DNA of 64,000 nucleotides from Dechloromonas aromatica (nom. nud.) (GTDB lineage: Bacteria > Pseudomonadota > Gammaproteobacteria > Burkholderiales > Rhodocyclaceae): NCBI GenBank assembly GCA_017848965.1, contig JAFIHA010000033.1, positions 29,251 through 93,250 on the forward strand, written 5' to 3'. How positions within the stretch are numbered: the first letter of the stretch is position 1; the number at the start of each line of letters is the position of its first letter. Positions 28,306 through 37,564 of the stretch are shown here, piece after piece. The notes below the pieces were generated by a model. That model did no database searches. It was not told where the DNA came from and saw nothing but the letters and a program-made list of their open reading frames with translations. The position numbers and the translations under genes are program-made.

Positions 28306-29399
28306 GTTTTTCCGCCGCCGACAGCAGCATGATGGCGCGGGCGCTGCAACTGGCCGAGCGCGGCCTATGGACGACCTCGCCCAATCCGCGCGTTGGCTGC
28401 GTGCTGGTCCGTGACGGCCAGATCGTCGGCGACGGCTGGCACGAAAAGGCCGGCGAGCCGCATGCCGAAGTCCATGCCCTGCGCGCCGCCGGCGAGCGGG
28501 CGCGCGGTGCCACCGCCTACGTCACGCTCGAACCCTGCAGCCACCACGGGCGCACGCCGCCCTGCGCGGAAGCGCTGATTGCTGCCGGCGTCAGCCGCGT
28601 CGTCGCGGCCATGGAAGACCCCAATCCATTGGTTGCCGGCCGTGGCCTCGCCTTGCTGCGGGCGGTCGGCATCGAAACGGCGAGCGGCCTGCTGGAGAAC
28701 GAGGCGCGCGAACTGAATGTCGGTTTCATCTCGCGCATGACCCGCGGTCGTCCCTGGCTGCGCCTGAAGGTGGCGGCCAGCCTGGATGGCAAGACGGCCT
28801 TGAACAACGGCAGCAGCCAGTGGATCACCGGCCCCGACGCACGCCGCGACGGCCACCGCTGGCGGGCCCGCGCCTGCGCCATCCTGACCGGCATCGGCAC
28901 GGTGCGCGACGACGATCCGAGCCTGACCGTGCGCGACGTCGCCACCCCGCGCCAGCCGCTGCGGGTGATCGTCGACAGCCGCCTGGAGACGCCGCCGACG
29001 GCGAAGATCCTGGCCGGGGGCGGGGTGCTGGTCGCCGCCGCGGTCGAGGCGCCGGAACGTGCCGCCGCCTTGCGCGCCGCCGGGGCCGAGATTGTTTTGC
29101 TGGCCAACGCCCAGGGCAAGGTCGATCTTGCCGCCCTGTTGCAGGAACTGGGGCGGCGCGGCATCAACGAGTTGCACGCCGAGGCCGGCCACAAGTTGAA
29201 CGGCTCGCTATTGCGCGAAGGCCTGGTCGACGAGTTCCTGTTCTATCTGGCGCCCTGCTTGATCGGCGACGATGCTGCCGGGCTGTTCAGTCTGCCGGCG
29301 CTGAGCGCGCTGGCCGACAAGCGCTCGCTGCAGATTGTCGATCTGCGCCAGGTCGGGCCGGATATCCGCCTGCTTGCCCGGCCGCTAAACGGTCGTTAA
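28302..29399 (+). CDS. ribD: bifunctional riboflavin biosynthesis protein RibD
   Basis: The 365-residue enzyme has an N-terminal deaminase domain with zinc ligands in [10 protein letters not shown] and [12 protein letters not shown]. The C-terminal reductase domain runs from about residue 147 ([18 protein letters not shown]). It carries out the deamination and side-chain reduction steps of the riboflavin pathway. The ATG overlaps the nrdR stop. No FMN riboswitch is possible ahead of it because nrdR coding sequence is there. Its end overlaps the convergent moeB gene by four bases. Confidence 0.96.
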   Translation: MSFSAADSSMMARALQLAERGLWTTSPNPRVGCVLVRDGQIVGDGWHEKAGEPHAEVHALRAAGERARGATAYVTLEPCSHHGRTPPCAEALIAAGVSRVVAAMEDPNPLVAGRGLALLRAVGIETASGLLENEARELNVGFISRMTRGRPWLRLKVAASLDGKTALNNGSSQWITGPDARRDGHRWRARACAILTGIGTVRDDDPSLTVRDVATPRQPLRVIVDSRLETPPTAKILAGGGVLVAAAVEAPERAAALRAAGAEIVLLANAQGKVDLAALLQELGRRGINELHAEAGHKLNGSLLREGLVDEFLFYLAPCLIGDDAAGLFSLPALSALADKRSLQIVDLRQVGPDIRLLARPLNGR

Positions 29400-30166
29400 A
29401 CGGTTCGGACGCCGCACACGGCGCAGTCGGGGTCGCGGCGGAACTTCACCGTGCGCCACTCCATGTTCAGGGCGTCGAGCAGCAGCAGCCGACCATTGAG
29501 CGATTCGCCGATGCCGGCGACCAGCTTCAATGCCTCCGCCGCCTGCATGGTACCGACGATGCCGGTCAGCGGCGCGAACACTCCCATCACCGCGCAGCGC
29601 ACTTCCTCGACGTCCTCGGCTTCCGGAAACAGGCAGTGGTAGCACGGCGCGTCGTCGCGGGCGAGATCGTAGACGCTGACCTGACCGTCGAAGCGGATGG
29701 CGGCGCCGGAGACCAGCGGTTTGCGGTGCTGCACGCAGGCGCGGTTGATGGCGTGGCGGGTGGCGAAGTTGTCGCTGCAGTCGAGGACGATGTCGGCGGC
29801 GGCGACCCGGGCGTCGAGCTCGGCGCCGGCCAGCCGGCTTTGCAGCGGCACCACTTCGACCGCGGGATTCAGTGCGGCTAGCGCCAGACGGCCGGATTCG
29901 GCCTTGGCCATGCCGACGCGCGCTTCGGTGTGGAGTATCTGTCGCTGCAGGTTGGTCAGGTCGACGGCGTCATCGTCCACCAGGGTGATCCGGCCGATCC
30001 CGGCCGAGGCGAGATAGAGCGCCGCCGGCGAGCCGAGACCGCCGGCGCCGACGATCAGCGCGTGGCTGTCGAGGATGCGCTGCTGGCCTTCGATACCGAG
30101 CTCGTCAAGGAGGATGTGCCGGCTGTAGCGGAGAAGCTGCTCGTCGGTCACTTGTACTCGCGCCAC
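29396..30166 (-). CDS. moeB: molybdopterin-synthase adenylyltransferase (MoeB/ThiF/HesA family)
   Basis: The 256-residue E1-like enzyme has the nucleotide loop GAGGLGSPAALYLASAGIG at about 40-58, the ATP-contact QRQILH segment, and structural zinc cysteines in CYHC and CAVC. It activates the C-terminus of a sulfur-carrier protein (MoaD or ThiS). ThiF-type function is possible, but the length and motif spacing favour MoeB. mog, for a later step of the same pathway, is 9 kb away. Confidence 0.9.
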   Translation of the reverse strand: MARVQVTDEQLLRYSRHILLDELGIEGQQRILDSHALIVGAGGLGSPAALYLASAGIGRITLVDDDAVDLTNLQRQILHTEARVGMAKAESGRLALAALNPAVEVVPLQSRLAGAELDARVAAADIVLDCSDNFATRHAINRACVQHRKPLVSGAAIRFDGQVSVYDLARDDAPCYHCLFPEAEDVEEVRCAVMGVFAPLTGIVGTMQAAEALKLVAGIGESLNGRLLLLDALNMEWRTVKFRRDPDCAVCGVRTV

Positions 30167-30552
30167 TCCGGCGGGGTGTCGTCGTGGTCGCCGTGCGGCC
30201 GGTGTTCCCAGGCCTTGACGTAGGCTTCCTCGGGCGAGGGCTTGAGCCGCTTCTCGGGGGAGGCCATGTTGTGCAACTGGGTTTCCTCGACGTAGTGGAT
30301 CAGCGCTCGCGTCAGCTTGCTCATCAGCGTGCTGTCGAGATGGTAGCCGTGGTCGACCAGGCGGTCCTCGAGTTCGGCCAGGGTGTGCTGCTGCAGGTCG
30401 TAAGCAACGCCGAGCGCCCGCTTTTCATAGCGGGGCTCGACATCGACCTCTTCCACCTTCTTGAGGTCGTCGGCGGCTTCCGGTACCTGTCCTGGCGGAA
30501 ACTTGGCGAACAGGATTTCCCGTTTCTTCCTGAGGTCCGTGCTGCTCATCAT
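30148..30552 (-). CDS. conserved hypothetical protein
   Basis: This 134-residue acidic, soluble protein has no domain I recognise. Charged segments EEVDVEPRYEKRALGVAYDLQ and HTLAELEDRLVDHGYHLD suggest a helical fold; the C-terminus is polar and likely disordered. It sits between ctpA (21 bases upstream) and moeB (19-base overlap), so it is co-transcribed with both. Confidence 0.7.
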   Translation of the reverse strand: MMSSTDLRKKREILFAKFPPGQVPEAADDLKKVEEVDVEPRYEKRALGVAYDLQQHTLAELEDRLVDHGYHLDSTLMSKLTRALIHYVEETQLHNMASPEKRLKPSPEEAYVKAWEHRPHGDHDDTPPEWREYK

Positions 30553-30573
30553 CCCTCCCGCGCGGTGATCGGC

Positions 30574-31956
30574 TTACTGCTTACCCTGCATGAACTGTAC
30601 GCCCTTCAGGATATTCAGCGCCTGCTGGAACTGGTAGTCGCTCTTGCTGGCATATTCAAGACGGGCCGGCATCGCTTCGTCGTCGTGTTCTTCCTTGGCG
30701 GCGGGCTTGCTCGGCTGGGGTTTGGCGTCTTCCTTCTTCGCCGCATCCTGCTTGTCTTCGAGATGGCGTTCGAGGTCGGCTTCGCGCAGGCGGGCCGGAC
30801 CGTTGCCGTTCGGGGTCTCGTCGACAACGATGTCGGGGGTGATGCCCTTGGCCTGGATCGAGCGCCCGCTGGGCGTGAAGTAGCGAGCCGTGGTCAGCTT
30901 GATCGCCGTGTTGCCGGGGAGCGGCAGCACCGACTGCACCGAGCCCTTGCCGAAGGACTGGGTGCCGACGATGGCGGCGCGCTTATGGTCCTGCAGGGCG
31001 CCGGCGACGATTTCCGACGCCGAGGCCGAACCGCCGTTGACCAGCACCACCATCGGCACCTTCTTGACCGCCACCGGCAGGCTGCGCAGCGGGTCTTCTC
31101 CGGTGCCGCGCAGGTAGTCGCGCGGCCGGGCGAGGAATTCCTGCTTGGCGTCCTCGGTGCGGCCGTCGGTCGATACGACCTTGACTTCCGGCGGCAGGAA
31201 GGCGGCGGAGACGCCGATGGCGCCGTTGAGCAGGCCGCCCGGATCGTTGCGCAGGTCGAGGACGAGGCCCTTGAGTTCGCCTTCCTTGTACAGCTTGCCG
31301 AGGTGCTTGGCGAGGTCGGCGACCGTGGTTTCCTGGAACTGGGTGATGCGGACCCAGGCGTAGCCCGGTTCGATGAGCTTGGACTTGACGCTCTGCACCT
31401 TGATCACTTCGCGGACCAGCGTGATTTCCAGCGGCTTGGCCTCGCCCTTGCGCAGGATGCCGAGGCGGATCGAGGTCTTCGGCTTGCCGCGCATCTTCTT
31501 GACCGCGTCGGACAGGCTGAGGCCCTTGACCGGGGTGTCGTCGAGCTTGAAGATCAGGTCGCCGGCCTTGACCCCGGCACGGTAGGCCGGCGTGTCCTCG
31601 ATCGGCGAGACGACCTTGACCAGACCGTCTTCCATGCCGACTTCGATGCCGAGGCCGCCGAACTCGCCTTGGGTGCCGACCTGCAGATCCTTGAACGAAT
31701 CGGCGTCGAGGTAGGCGGAGTGGGGGTCGAGATTGCCGAGCATGCCGGCGATGGCATTGGCGATCATCTTCTTGTCTTCGACCGGTTCGACGTAGCCCTG
31801 CTTGATCGCGCTGTAAACCTCGGCGAAGGTGCGCAGATCCTCGATCGGCAGGCCGATCTTGGCGTCCTTCTCGGCGAAGGCGGGCAACTGCAGGGTGATC
31901 AGTGCGCCGGCAACGAAGCCGCCGACGGCGAGGCTCAAGGTCTTGATTTTGCTCAT
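30574..31956 (-). CDS. ctpA: carboxyl-terminal processing protease (S41 family)
   Basis: The 460-residue periplasmic protease has an N-terminal hydrophobic signal (to about residue 28), a PDZ domain at about 95-180 and the S41 protease core. The catalytic serine lies in GGSASASE (308-315) and the lysine is Lys337 in SFGKGS. A charged lysine/glutamate-rich linker (about 400-430) precedes the C-terminus. It follows envC with a four-base overlap. CtpA and EnvC both act on the cell wall: CtpA-type proteases regulate peptidoglycan hydrolases. Confidence 0.94.
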   Translation of the reverse strand: MSKIKTLSLAVGGFVAGALITLQLPAFAEKDAKIGLPIEDLRTFAEVYSAIKQGYVEPVEDKKMIANAIAGMLGNLDPHSAYLDADSFKDLQVGTQGEFGGLGIEVGMEDGLVKVVSPIEDTPAYRAGVKAGDLIFKLDDTPVKGLSLSDAVKKMRGKPKTSIRLGILRKGEAKPLEITLVREVIKVQSVKSKLIEPGYAWVRITQFQETTVADLAKHLGKLYKEGELKGLVLDLRNDPGGLLNGAIGVSAAFLPPEVKVVSTDGRTEDAKQEFLARPRDYLRGTGEDPLRSLPVAVKKVPMVVLVNGGSASASEIVAGALQDHKRAAIVGTQSFGKGSVQSVLPLPGNTAIKLTTARYFTPSGRSIQAKGITPDIVVDETPNGNGPARLREADLERHLEDKQDAAKKEDAKPQPSKPAAKEEHDDEAMPARLEYASKSDYQFQQALNILKGVQFMQGKQ

Positions 31957-33254
31957 TTCAGGCTGGCCCAGGACAAGGGGTCGATCGGATTACCTTTATG
32001 ACGGATTTCGAAGTATAAACCGGATTCTGGATTGCCCCCGGTGTTGCCGACCGTGGCGATGGTTTCACCCCCGTCGACGGCCTGGCCGACCTGCTTGAGC
32101 AGCGAGTCGTTGTTGCCGTAGATCGACAGGTAGGCGTCGCCATGGTCGACGATCAGCAGGTTGCCAAAACCGCGCATCCACTCCGAAAACACCACCCGGC
32201 CGGAGGCGATCGCCTTGACCGGGCTACCACTGTCACTGCGGATGAACAGGCCGCGCCATTGACCGCCGCCTTCGCGTGCTTTACCGAAGCGGCCGATTAC
32301 CGCGCCGCGCACCGGCAGGCGCAGCTTGCCGCGCAGTTTGGCGAAGCGGCCATCGTTGGGTACCGGGTCGTAGCGGTTTTCCTTGCCCGGGCTTTCGCGC
32401 GGCGCCGCCGGTTCGCGGCTGTTGCCGGCATTGGCGGGCGGTGGCGGCGGTTTGCGGCGGGCTTCTTCCGCCGCCCGGGCCGCCTGCTGGGCGAGTATCC
32501 GCGACAGTCGGTCGATCAGCCGGGTCATCCGTTTCTCGTCGCGCTGCAGCGAGCCGATCTCCCGCCGTTGTGCGCGGATCTTGCTCGACAGTTCGGCGTG
32601 CAGTGCCTGGCGTTCGCGACGTTGCTGCTCGAGTTCGGTGTGGTGCCGGCGCTGTTCGTTTTCGACTTCAGCCAGTTCGGCGGTGCGTTCGCGGGTGTCC
32701 TCGGCGAGCGCCTTCTTCTGCCGGATGGTGGCCTGGATTTCGCTCATCAGTTCAGCCTTGGCACCGGCGATGGCGGACAGATAATAAAGATCGCGCGCCA
32801 GCTGGCTCGGGTTGTCGCCGTTGAGCAGCAACTGTAGCGAATCGGGCGAGCCTTTCAGGTACTGGCGATAGAGCAGGTTTTCCAGCTGCTGTTGCTGCAG
32901 GGTCAGCGTGCCGCCCAGTTCGCGTGACTGGGTTTCCAGGTTTTCCAGCCGGCTCTGCAATTGCTCGCGTTGCCCGCCCAGTTCGTGCAGCTTGCGTTGC
33001 AGGCGGGAAATCTGCCGCTCCGATTCACGTAGCCGGTCGGCGGCGTCGGCGCGGGAGTCTTCGCTGCTCGACAGGTCCTTGCGCAGGTCCTCGATGCGGT
33101 TGCGTAATTCCTCGAGGTCGGCGCGTTTGGCCGCCACTTCCGGCGCGCTGGCCTTCTTCTGGGCTGTGGCGGGAGAGATCAGGGAGAGCGCCAGCAGAAG
33201 CGCGAGCGAGCAGGCGGAAAAAGCGGAGCGCAGGCCGGCGCGGGCGGAAAGCAT
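31953..33254 (-). CDS. envC: EnvC-like murein hydrolase activator
   Basis: About 433 residues: a signal peptide (to about residue 31), a long coiled coil (about 40-260), a proline/alanine linker and a C-terminal LytM (M23) fold. The metal-binding residues of active LytM enzymes are missing: HxxxD is replaced by QWRGLFIRSD, and HxH by the sequence FEIRH. As in E. coli EnvC it therefore activates amidases at the septum instead of cutting itself. I chose ATG 33254, which places the signal peptide at the N-terminus; a TTG at 33287 is the alternative. Confidence 0.9.
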   Translation of the reverse strand: MLSARAGLRSAFSACSLALLLALSLISPATAQKKASAPEVAAKRADLEELRNRIEDLRKDLSSSEDSRADAADRLRESERQISRLQRKLHELGGQREQLQSRLENLETQSRELGGTLTLQQQQLENLLYRQYLKGSPDSLQLLLNGDNPSQLARDLYYLSAIAGAKAELMSEIQATIRQKKALAEDTRERTAELAEVENEQRRHHTELEQQRRERQALHAELSSKIRAQRREIGSLQRDEKRMTRLIDRLSRILAQQAARAAEEARRKPPPPPANAGNSREPAAPRESPGKENRYDPVPNDGRFAKLRGKLRLPVRGAVIGRFGKAREGGGQWRGLFIRSDSGSPVKAIASGRVVFSEWMRGFGNLLIVDHGDAYLSIYGNNDSLLKQVGQAVDGGETIATVGNTGGNPESGLYFEIRHKGNPIDPLSWASLK

Positions 33255-33333
33255 GGGGAAATCGTGATTGGGTTCTAGGTTTGGCAAGGCTTATTCTATA
33301 ATCAACCGTTCAACCAAACTGAGGTTTTATATC

Positions 33334-33651
33334 TTGGACCTTATTTCCTCCGCTCTGATCGACAAACAGGAGCATATCGAGACGGCGGCGAAAGCCTTGA
33401 AGGCAATCGCGCATCCCCTGCGCCTGAAGATCCTGTGCGTTGTCGGCGATCAGGAAGCCTGCGTGCAGGATATCGTCGAAGCCGTCGGCACTTCGCAAAG
33501 CAACATTTCACAGCATCTCGCGATCCTGCGCGAGAAGGGTGTCCTGCTGACGCGCAAGGATGCCAACCGGGTGTTCTACCGTGTCGGCGATCAGCGCACC
33601 CTGCAGCTTGTCGGCATGATGCGCGAAGTTTTTTGTGGTGTGGAGAATTAA
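33334..33651 (+). CDS. ArsR-family regulator with BigR/SqrR-type cysteine pair
   Basis: A 105-residue winged-helix repressor with recognition helix SQSNISQHLAILREKG. Two cysteines, Cys35 (RLKILC) and Cys101 (REVFC), are 66 residues apart, the same spacing as the persulfide-sensing pair of SqrR and BigR. A third, Cys43, lies in the region where metal-sensing ArsR proteins carry their CxC. The start is a TTG at 33334 with GAGG nine bases upstream. TATAAT at 33297-33302 is a good -10 element. It is directly upstream of a rhodanese gene, which fits a sulfur-responsive repressor. Confidence 0.85.
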   Translation: MDLISSALIDKQEHIETAAKALKAIAHPLRLKILCVVGDQEACVQDIVEAVGTSQSNISQHLAILREKGVLLTRKDANRVFYRVGDQRTLQLVGMMREVFCGVEN

Positions 33652-33654
33652 GTA

Positions 33655-34080
33655 ATGCCGATGGATTTCATCAACCAGAACATCCTGCTCATCGGGATCG
33701 TTGTCGTCTCCGGTCTCGGGCTGCTCTGGCCGCTCGTCTTCCGGTCGCAGGGCAAGGCCGTCAATCCAGGCGAGGCGACGCTGATGATCAACCGCCAGGA
33801 CGCCAAGGTGATCGATGTGCGTCAGGCGAGCGAGTTTGCCGCCGGACACATTCCGGATGCGGTTCACATTCCGGAAGCGCAGCTCGGTGAGCGCCTGGCG
33901 GAGCTGGAAAAATTCAAGGCGCAGCCGCTGATCCTGTGCTGTGCTTCCGGCCTGCGTTCCGACCGGGCCTGCAAGGCACTGAAGCAGCATGGCTTCGAAC
34001 AGCTGTTCAACCTCGGCGGCGGGGTCGATGCCTGGGTCGCGGCGGGCTATCCGCTGCACAAGGGAGGACGCAAGAAATGA
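33655..34080 (+). CDS. membrane-anchored rhodanese-like sulfurtransferase (YibN-like)
   Basis: The 141-residue protein has an N-terminal membrane helix (about 8-29) and a single rhodanese domain. The active loop is CASGLR starting at Cys96 (with a second cysteine, Cys95). DVRQASEFAAGHIPDAVHIPEA is the rhodanese substrate-entry segment. It transfers sulfane sulfur. Its stop overlaps grxC (ATGA). E. coli has the same order, yibN-grxC-secB-gpsA. Confidence 0.92.
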   Translation: MPMDFINQNILLIGIVVVSGLGLLWPLVFRSQGKAVNPGEATLMINRQDAKVIDVRQASEFAAGHIPDAVHIPEAQLGERLAELEKFKAQPLILCCASGLRSDRACKALKQHGFEQLFNLGGGVDAWVAAGYPLHKGGRKK

Positions 34081-34343
34081 CGCAGCCGGTTCTGATGTAC
34101 ACCACGGCGGTCTGCCCGTACTGCATGCGCGCCAAGCAGTTGCTGAAGGCGCGCGGGGTGGCGGCGATCGAGGAGGTCCGGGTCGATCTCGACCCCGAAC
34201 GGCGCGACGAAATGATGCAGAAAACCGGGCGGCGCACCGTGCCGCAGATTTTCATCGGTACCACCCATGTCGGCGGCTGCGACGACCTCTACGCCCTCGA
34301 CGCCGCCGGCGGTCTGCTGCCCTTGCTGGCGGCGGACGCCTGA
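34077..34343 (+). CDS. grxC: glutaredoxin 3
   Basis: The 88-residue glutaredoxin has the dithiol site CPYC at 13-16, the TVPQIFI cis-proline segment and GGCDDLYALD glutathione-binding loop. It reduces disulfides and glutathionylated proteins. Overlap with the rhodanese gene and its role in thiol chemistry fit the sulfur-sensing ArsR upstream. Confidence 0.95.
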   Translation: MTQPVLMYTTAVCPYCMRAKQLLKARGVAAIEEVRVDLDPERRDEMMQKTGRRTVPQIFIGTTHVGGCDDLYALDAAGGLLPLLAADA

Positions 34344-34369
34344 ACTGATCAACTACCAGAAAGAGAAAC

Positions 34370-34825
34370 ATGGAACAGAACGAACAGCCGGTTTTCGGCA
34401 TCGAAAAGCTTTACGTCAGGGACCTTTCGCTCGAAGTGCCGAATGCCCCGGAAGTCTTTCTTGAACAGGAAGCACCGCAAGTCACCGTGCAACTCAACTC
34501 CACCGGCCGTGGCGTTGGTGATGGGGTCTTCGAAGTCGTGCTGACGGTGACGGTGACCGCCGCCGTTGCCGAAAAGACCGTGTTCCTGGTCGAAGTGGCG
34601 CAAGCCGGTGTCTTCCGCATCCAGAACGTCCCCGAAGACCAGCTTGAGCCGCTGATCGCCATCGCCTGCCCGAACGTGCTTTTTCCCTATGCCCGGGAAA
34701 CGGTCTCGGACGCGGTGACCCGCGCCGGCTTCCAGGCCATCCTGCTGCAGCCGGTCAATTTCGAGGCGATGTACGTGCAGCGTCTGCAGGAAATGCAGGC
34801 CGCGGCTGAAGCCCCGATCCAGTAA
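34370..34825 (+). CDS. secB: protein-export chaperone SecB
   Basis: The 151-residue tetrameric chaperone keeps preproteins unfolded and hands them to SecA. Family segments are GIEKLYVRDLSLEVPNAP near the N-terminus and CPNVLFPYARETVSDAVTR at about 102-120. It lies in the conserved grxC-secB-gpsA run. Confidence 0.97.
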   Translation: MEQNEQPVFGIEKLYVRDLSLEVPNAPEVFLEQEAPQVTVQLNSTGRGVGDGVFEVVLTVTVTAAVAEKTVFLVEVAQAGVFRIQNVPEDQLEPLIAIACPNVLFPYARETVSDAVTRAGFQAILLQPVNFEAMYVQRLQEMQAAAEAPIQ

Positions 34826-34833
34826 ACGCCGTC

Positions 34834-35271
34834 ATGCGCCGCCTGCTGACAGCCTTCTGCTGCCTCGCCACGGCCTTGCCGGCCCTGGCGCTGGATTTCC
34901 GTTCGGTCGTCGTGCCGGCGGCGGTGCTCTATGATGCGCCTTCGCTCAAGGCCAAGAAGCTCTACCTGATCCGCGCCCAGACGCCGGTCGAGGTGGTCGT
35001 CCGCCTTGAGGGCTGGGTCAAGGTTCGTGACGCCGAGGGCGGCCTGGCCTGGATCGAAGCCAGTCAGGTGGGCGAAAGGCGCACCGTCATCGTCACCGCT
35101 GCCGACACCGAGCTTCGGGAGGCAGCGGCAGACAACGCGCCGGTCAGCGCCAGTTTGGCCAAATGGCTGGTGCTTGACTACGTCGCTACCCCGGCGCCCG
35201 GCTGGGTTGCGGTCAAGCATCGCGATGGGCTGAGCGGCGTGGTCCGCGCGACGCAGGTCTGGGGACTATGA
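34834..35271 (+). CDS. secreted SH3-domain protein
   Basis: The 145-residue protein has a signal peptide (to about residue 20) and two bacterial SH3-like repeats: about 22-78 ([40 protein letters not shown]) and about 85-145 ([20 protein letters not shown]). Such domains bind peptidoglycan peptides or proteins in the periplasm. It is inserted between secB and gpsA, its stop overlapping gpsA (ATGA); E. coli has no gene here. Confidence 0.85.
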   Translation: MRRLLTAFCCLATALPALALDFRSVVVPAAVLYDAPSLKAKKLYLIRAQTPVEVVVRLEGWVKVRDAEGGLAWIEASQVGERRTVIVTAADTELREAAADNAPVSASLAKWLVLDYVATPAPGWVAVKHRDGLSGVVRATQVWGL

Positions 35272-36257
35272 GAGTTTCCCTGCTTGGGGGCGGTGCCTGG
35301 GGCACCGCGCTGGCCATCGCTTTCGCCGAGGCGCACGCGGTGACTTTGTGGACACGCGAAAGCGATGTTGCCGCCGAACTCCTTTCCTGCCGTGAAAACC
35401 GCCGCTTCCTGCCGGGCTACCGTTTGCCTGCGTCAGTCGCGGTGGCGACCGATTTTGCCGCGGCGGTTGGTGATGCAGAATTGCTGGTCGTCGCGACGCC
35501 GATTGCCGGTCTGCGGCCGACGGCGGAAAAATTGCGCGAATTGCCCTGCACGGTGCCGCTACTCTGGGTGTGCAAGGGTTTCGAAGCCGGTAGCGGCAAG
35601 TTGCCGCACCAGGTGGTGGCAGACGTGCTTGGCCCTGCCGCGCTTTGCGGCGCCCTGTCCGGGCCGAGCTTCGCCGAGGAAGTCGCCGCCGGACAGCCGA
35701 CGGCGATAACGCTGGCGTCCCGCGATGCCGCCTTTGCGCGCGAGACCGCGCGACAGTTGCACGGCGGCAGTCTGCGCATCTACGCCAACGACGATCTGGT
35801 CGGTGTCGAGGTCGGCGGCGCGGTCAAGAACGTGCTGGCGATCGCCACCGGTGTCTGCGACGGCCTCGGCCTCGGTCTCAATTCGCGGGCCGCGCTGATG
35901 ACCCGTGGCCTTGCCGAAATTGCCCGTCTCGGCGTTGCACTGGGCGCCCAGCGCGAGACTTTCATGGGCTTGGCCGGCATGGGCGACCTGATTCTGACCT
36001 GCACCGGCGATCTCTCGCGCAACCGTCGGGTCGGCCTCGGGCTGGCGCAGGGCAAGTCGCTGGCAGAGGTGCTCGACGAACTCGGCCATGTCGCCGAAGG
36101 GGTCTATACCGCCCGCGAGACGGCGCGTCTGGCGGCCGAACTCGGTGTCGAGATGCCGATCAGTACGGCGGTGGCCGCCGTTCTTGATGGTCGCTTGACC
36201 GCGCCGGCTGCGGTCGAGCAACTGATGGCGCGCGATCCCAAGGAAGAGATCGCCTGA
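35268..36257 (+). CDS. gpsA: glycerol-3-phosphate dehydrogenase [NAD(P)+]
   Basis: The 329-residue enzyme makes glycerol-3-phosphate for phospholipids. The NAD-binding [15 protein letters not shown] is at the N-terminus. [17 protein letters not shown] and the catalytic lysine in [13 protein letters not shown] are intact. It is the last gene of the ArsR-to-gpsA rightward unit and converges on trmL. Confidence 0.97.
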   Translation: MRVSLLGGGAWGTALAIAFAEAHAVTLWTRESDVAAELLSCRENRRFLPGYRLPASVAVATDFAAAVGDAELLVVATPIAGLRPTAEKLRELPCTVPLLWVCKGFEAGSGKLPHQVVADVLGPAALCGALSGPSFAEEVAAGQPTAITLASRDAAFARETARQLHGGSLRIYANDDLVGVEVGGAVKNVLAIATGVCDGLGLGLNSRAALMTRGLAEIARLGVALGAQRETFMGLAGMGDLILTCTGDLSRNRRVGLGLAQGKSLAEVLDELGHVAEGVYTARETARLAAELGVEMPISTAVAAVLDGRLTAPAAVEQLMARDPKEEIA

Positions 36258-36260
36258 GTC

Positions 36261-36746
36261 TCACACGGCGTCGCTGAAGCCGCACTGTCGCCACGCCTCG
36301 AAGACGGTGACGGCAGCGGCGTTCGACAGGTTGAGGCTGCGCTGCCCGGCGCGCATCGGCAGACGCAGGCGGCGGTCTTCCGGGAAGCTGTCGCGGATTG
36401 CCGGCGGCAGGCCGGCGGTTTCGCTGCCGAAGACGAAGACATCGTCAGCTTCCATTGTCACCGAGTACAGGTTGCGGCTGCCGCGGGTGGTCATCGCGAA
36501 CATCCGGCGCGGCGCCAGGGCGGCCAGGCAGCTCGGCCAGTCCGGGTGACGGACGAGCCTGGCATATTCGTGGTAGTCGAGCCCGGCCCGGCGCAGGTGC
36601 TTGTCGCTGAGATCGAAGCCGAGCGGTTCGACGAGATGCAGTTCGGCGCCGGTATTGGCGCACATGCGGATGATGTTGCCGGTATTGGGCGGAATTTCCG
36701 GATGGACGAGGACGACGGCGAACACGGGACGGTCGGTGAGCGGCAA
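36261..36746 (-). CDS. trmL: tRNA (cytidine(34)-2'-O)-methyltransferase
   Basis: The 161-residue SPOUT methyltransferase has HPEIPPNTGNIIRMC at the N-terminus, FGSETAGLP for SAM binding and RSLNLSNAAAV in the trefoil knot. TrmL modifies the wobble base of leucine tRNAs. Neighbourhood with gpsA is conserved with E. coli (yibK). Confidence 0.96.
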   Translation of the reverse strand: MPLTDRPVFAVVLVHPEIPPNTGNIIRMCANTGAELHLVEPLGFDLSDKHLRRAGLDYHEYARLVRHPDWPSCLAALAPRRMFAMTTRGSRNLYSVTMEADDVFVFGSETAGLPPAIRDSFPEDRRLRLPMRAGQRSLNLSNAAAVTVFEAWRQCGFSDAV

Positions 36747-36768
36747 AGGCGCCGATTAAATCACGAAT

Positions 36769-37425
36769 TCAGCTATTGAGGGTGCGGGCGACGACCGCGA
36801 CATGGACCTCGAGCGCGCCGTGTTCGATCAAGCTGCGGGCGGCTTCATCCGCGGTGGCGCCGCTGGTCAGCACATCGTCGACCAGAAGAAGGCGCTGGCC
36901 GCTGCAATCCGCATGGCAGGCGAAGGCGCCGCGCACGTTGCGCTGCCTGGCCTTGCGGTCGAGGCCGGCTTGTGACGCGGTGGCGCGTTGGCGTTGCAGG
37001 AGGTCGCGGGCGAGCGGGAGTTGCCGCAGCCCGGCAATCGTGCGCGCAATTTCCAGCGACTGGTTGAAGCCACGTTCGCGCAAACGCTGCGGGTGCAGTG
37101 GAAGCGGAATGATGGCAGTGAAGTCGGGCCCGACGAGGAGCTCGGCGAGCCGCTTGCCGAACCAGTCCGCCAACGCCAGTTGATGGCCATACTTCAGCGC
37201 GTGAACCAGGCGGTCGACCGGAAAATCGTAGCGATACAGGGCGCTGACGCCGGAAAAGGCGGGCGGTCTCTGTAGGCAACTACCGCAGTGTTCGCCATAG
37301 GTGGTTGTTTCGCCGCAACGCGGGCAGCGGTGTACGGGTAGTGGCGGGAGGTCGCTTACGCAAGGGGGGCAGAGCAGATCGTTGGCGCTGTCGGCGCCGC
37401 AGAGCAGGCAGCTGCCAGGTGGCAC
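36769..37425 (-). CDS. ComF family phosphoribosyltransferase-like protein
   Basis: A ComF/GntX protein with an N-terminal zinc finger (CLLC, CPPC, CPRC, CGSC) and a PRTase-like domain ending in LLVDDVLTSGATADEAARSL. ComF proteins help DNA uptake or use of DNA as nutrient; type IV pilus genes are present at 51-55 kb. The start is uncertain. GTG at 37425 gives 218 residues. An ATG at 37566 would add AT-rich codons unlike the rest and overlap the bioB start, so I prefer the shorter form. Confidence 0.85.
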   Translation of the reverse strand: MPPGSCLLCGADSANDLLCPPCVSDLPPLPVHRCPRCGETTTYGEHCGSCLQRPPAFSGVSALYRYDFPVDRLVHALKYGHQLALADWFGKRLAELLVGPDFTAIIPLPLHPQRLRERGFNQSLEIARTIAGLRQLPLARDLLQRQRATASQAGLDRKARQRNVRGAFACHADCSGQRLLLVDDVLTSGATADEAARSLIEHGALEVHVAVVARTLNS

Positions 37426-37501
37426 CAGATGGGTCCGGGCTAAGGCAGCGAAACGGCGTCGGACGCCCTGAGGTAAAATGCCGGAAACGCTTGACCATTT
37501 C

Positions 37502-37518
37502 GGTAATCCATAATTACC
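37502..37518. promoter_or_regulatory. inverted repeat in the bioB upstream region
   Basis: GGTAAT (37502-37507) and ATTACC (37513-37518) are separated by CCATA in an AT-rich gap upstream of bioB. It may be an operator for bioB or for the divergent comF. It does not resemble the long BirA site. Confidence 0.4.
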
Positions 37519-37564
37519 ATTGTCGTTTGCCCTTGATTTTTCGACGATTTTCTTAAGGTATTCC

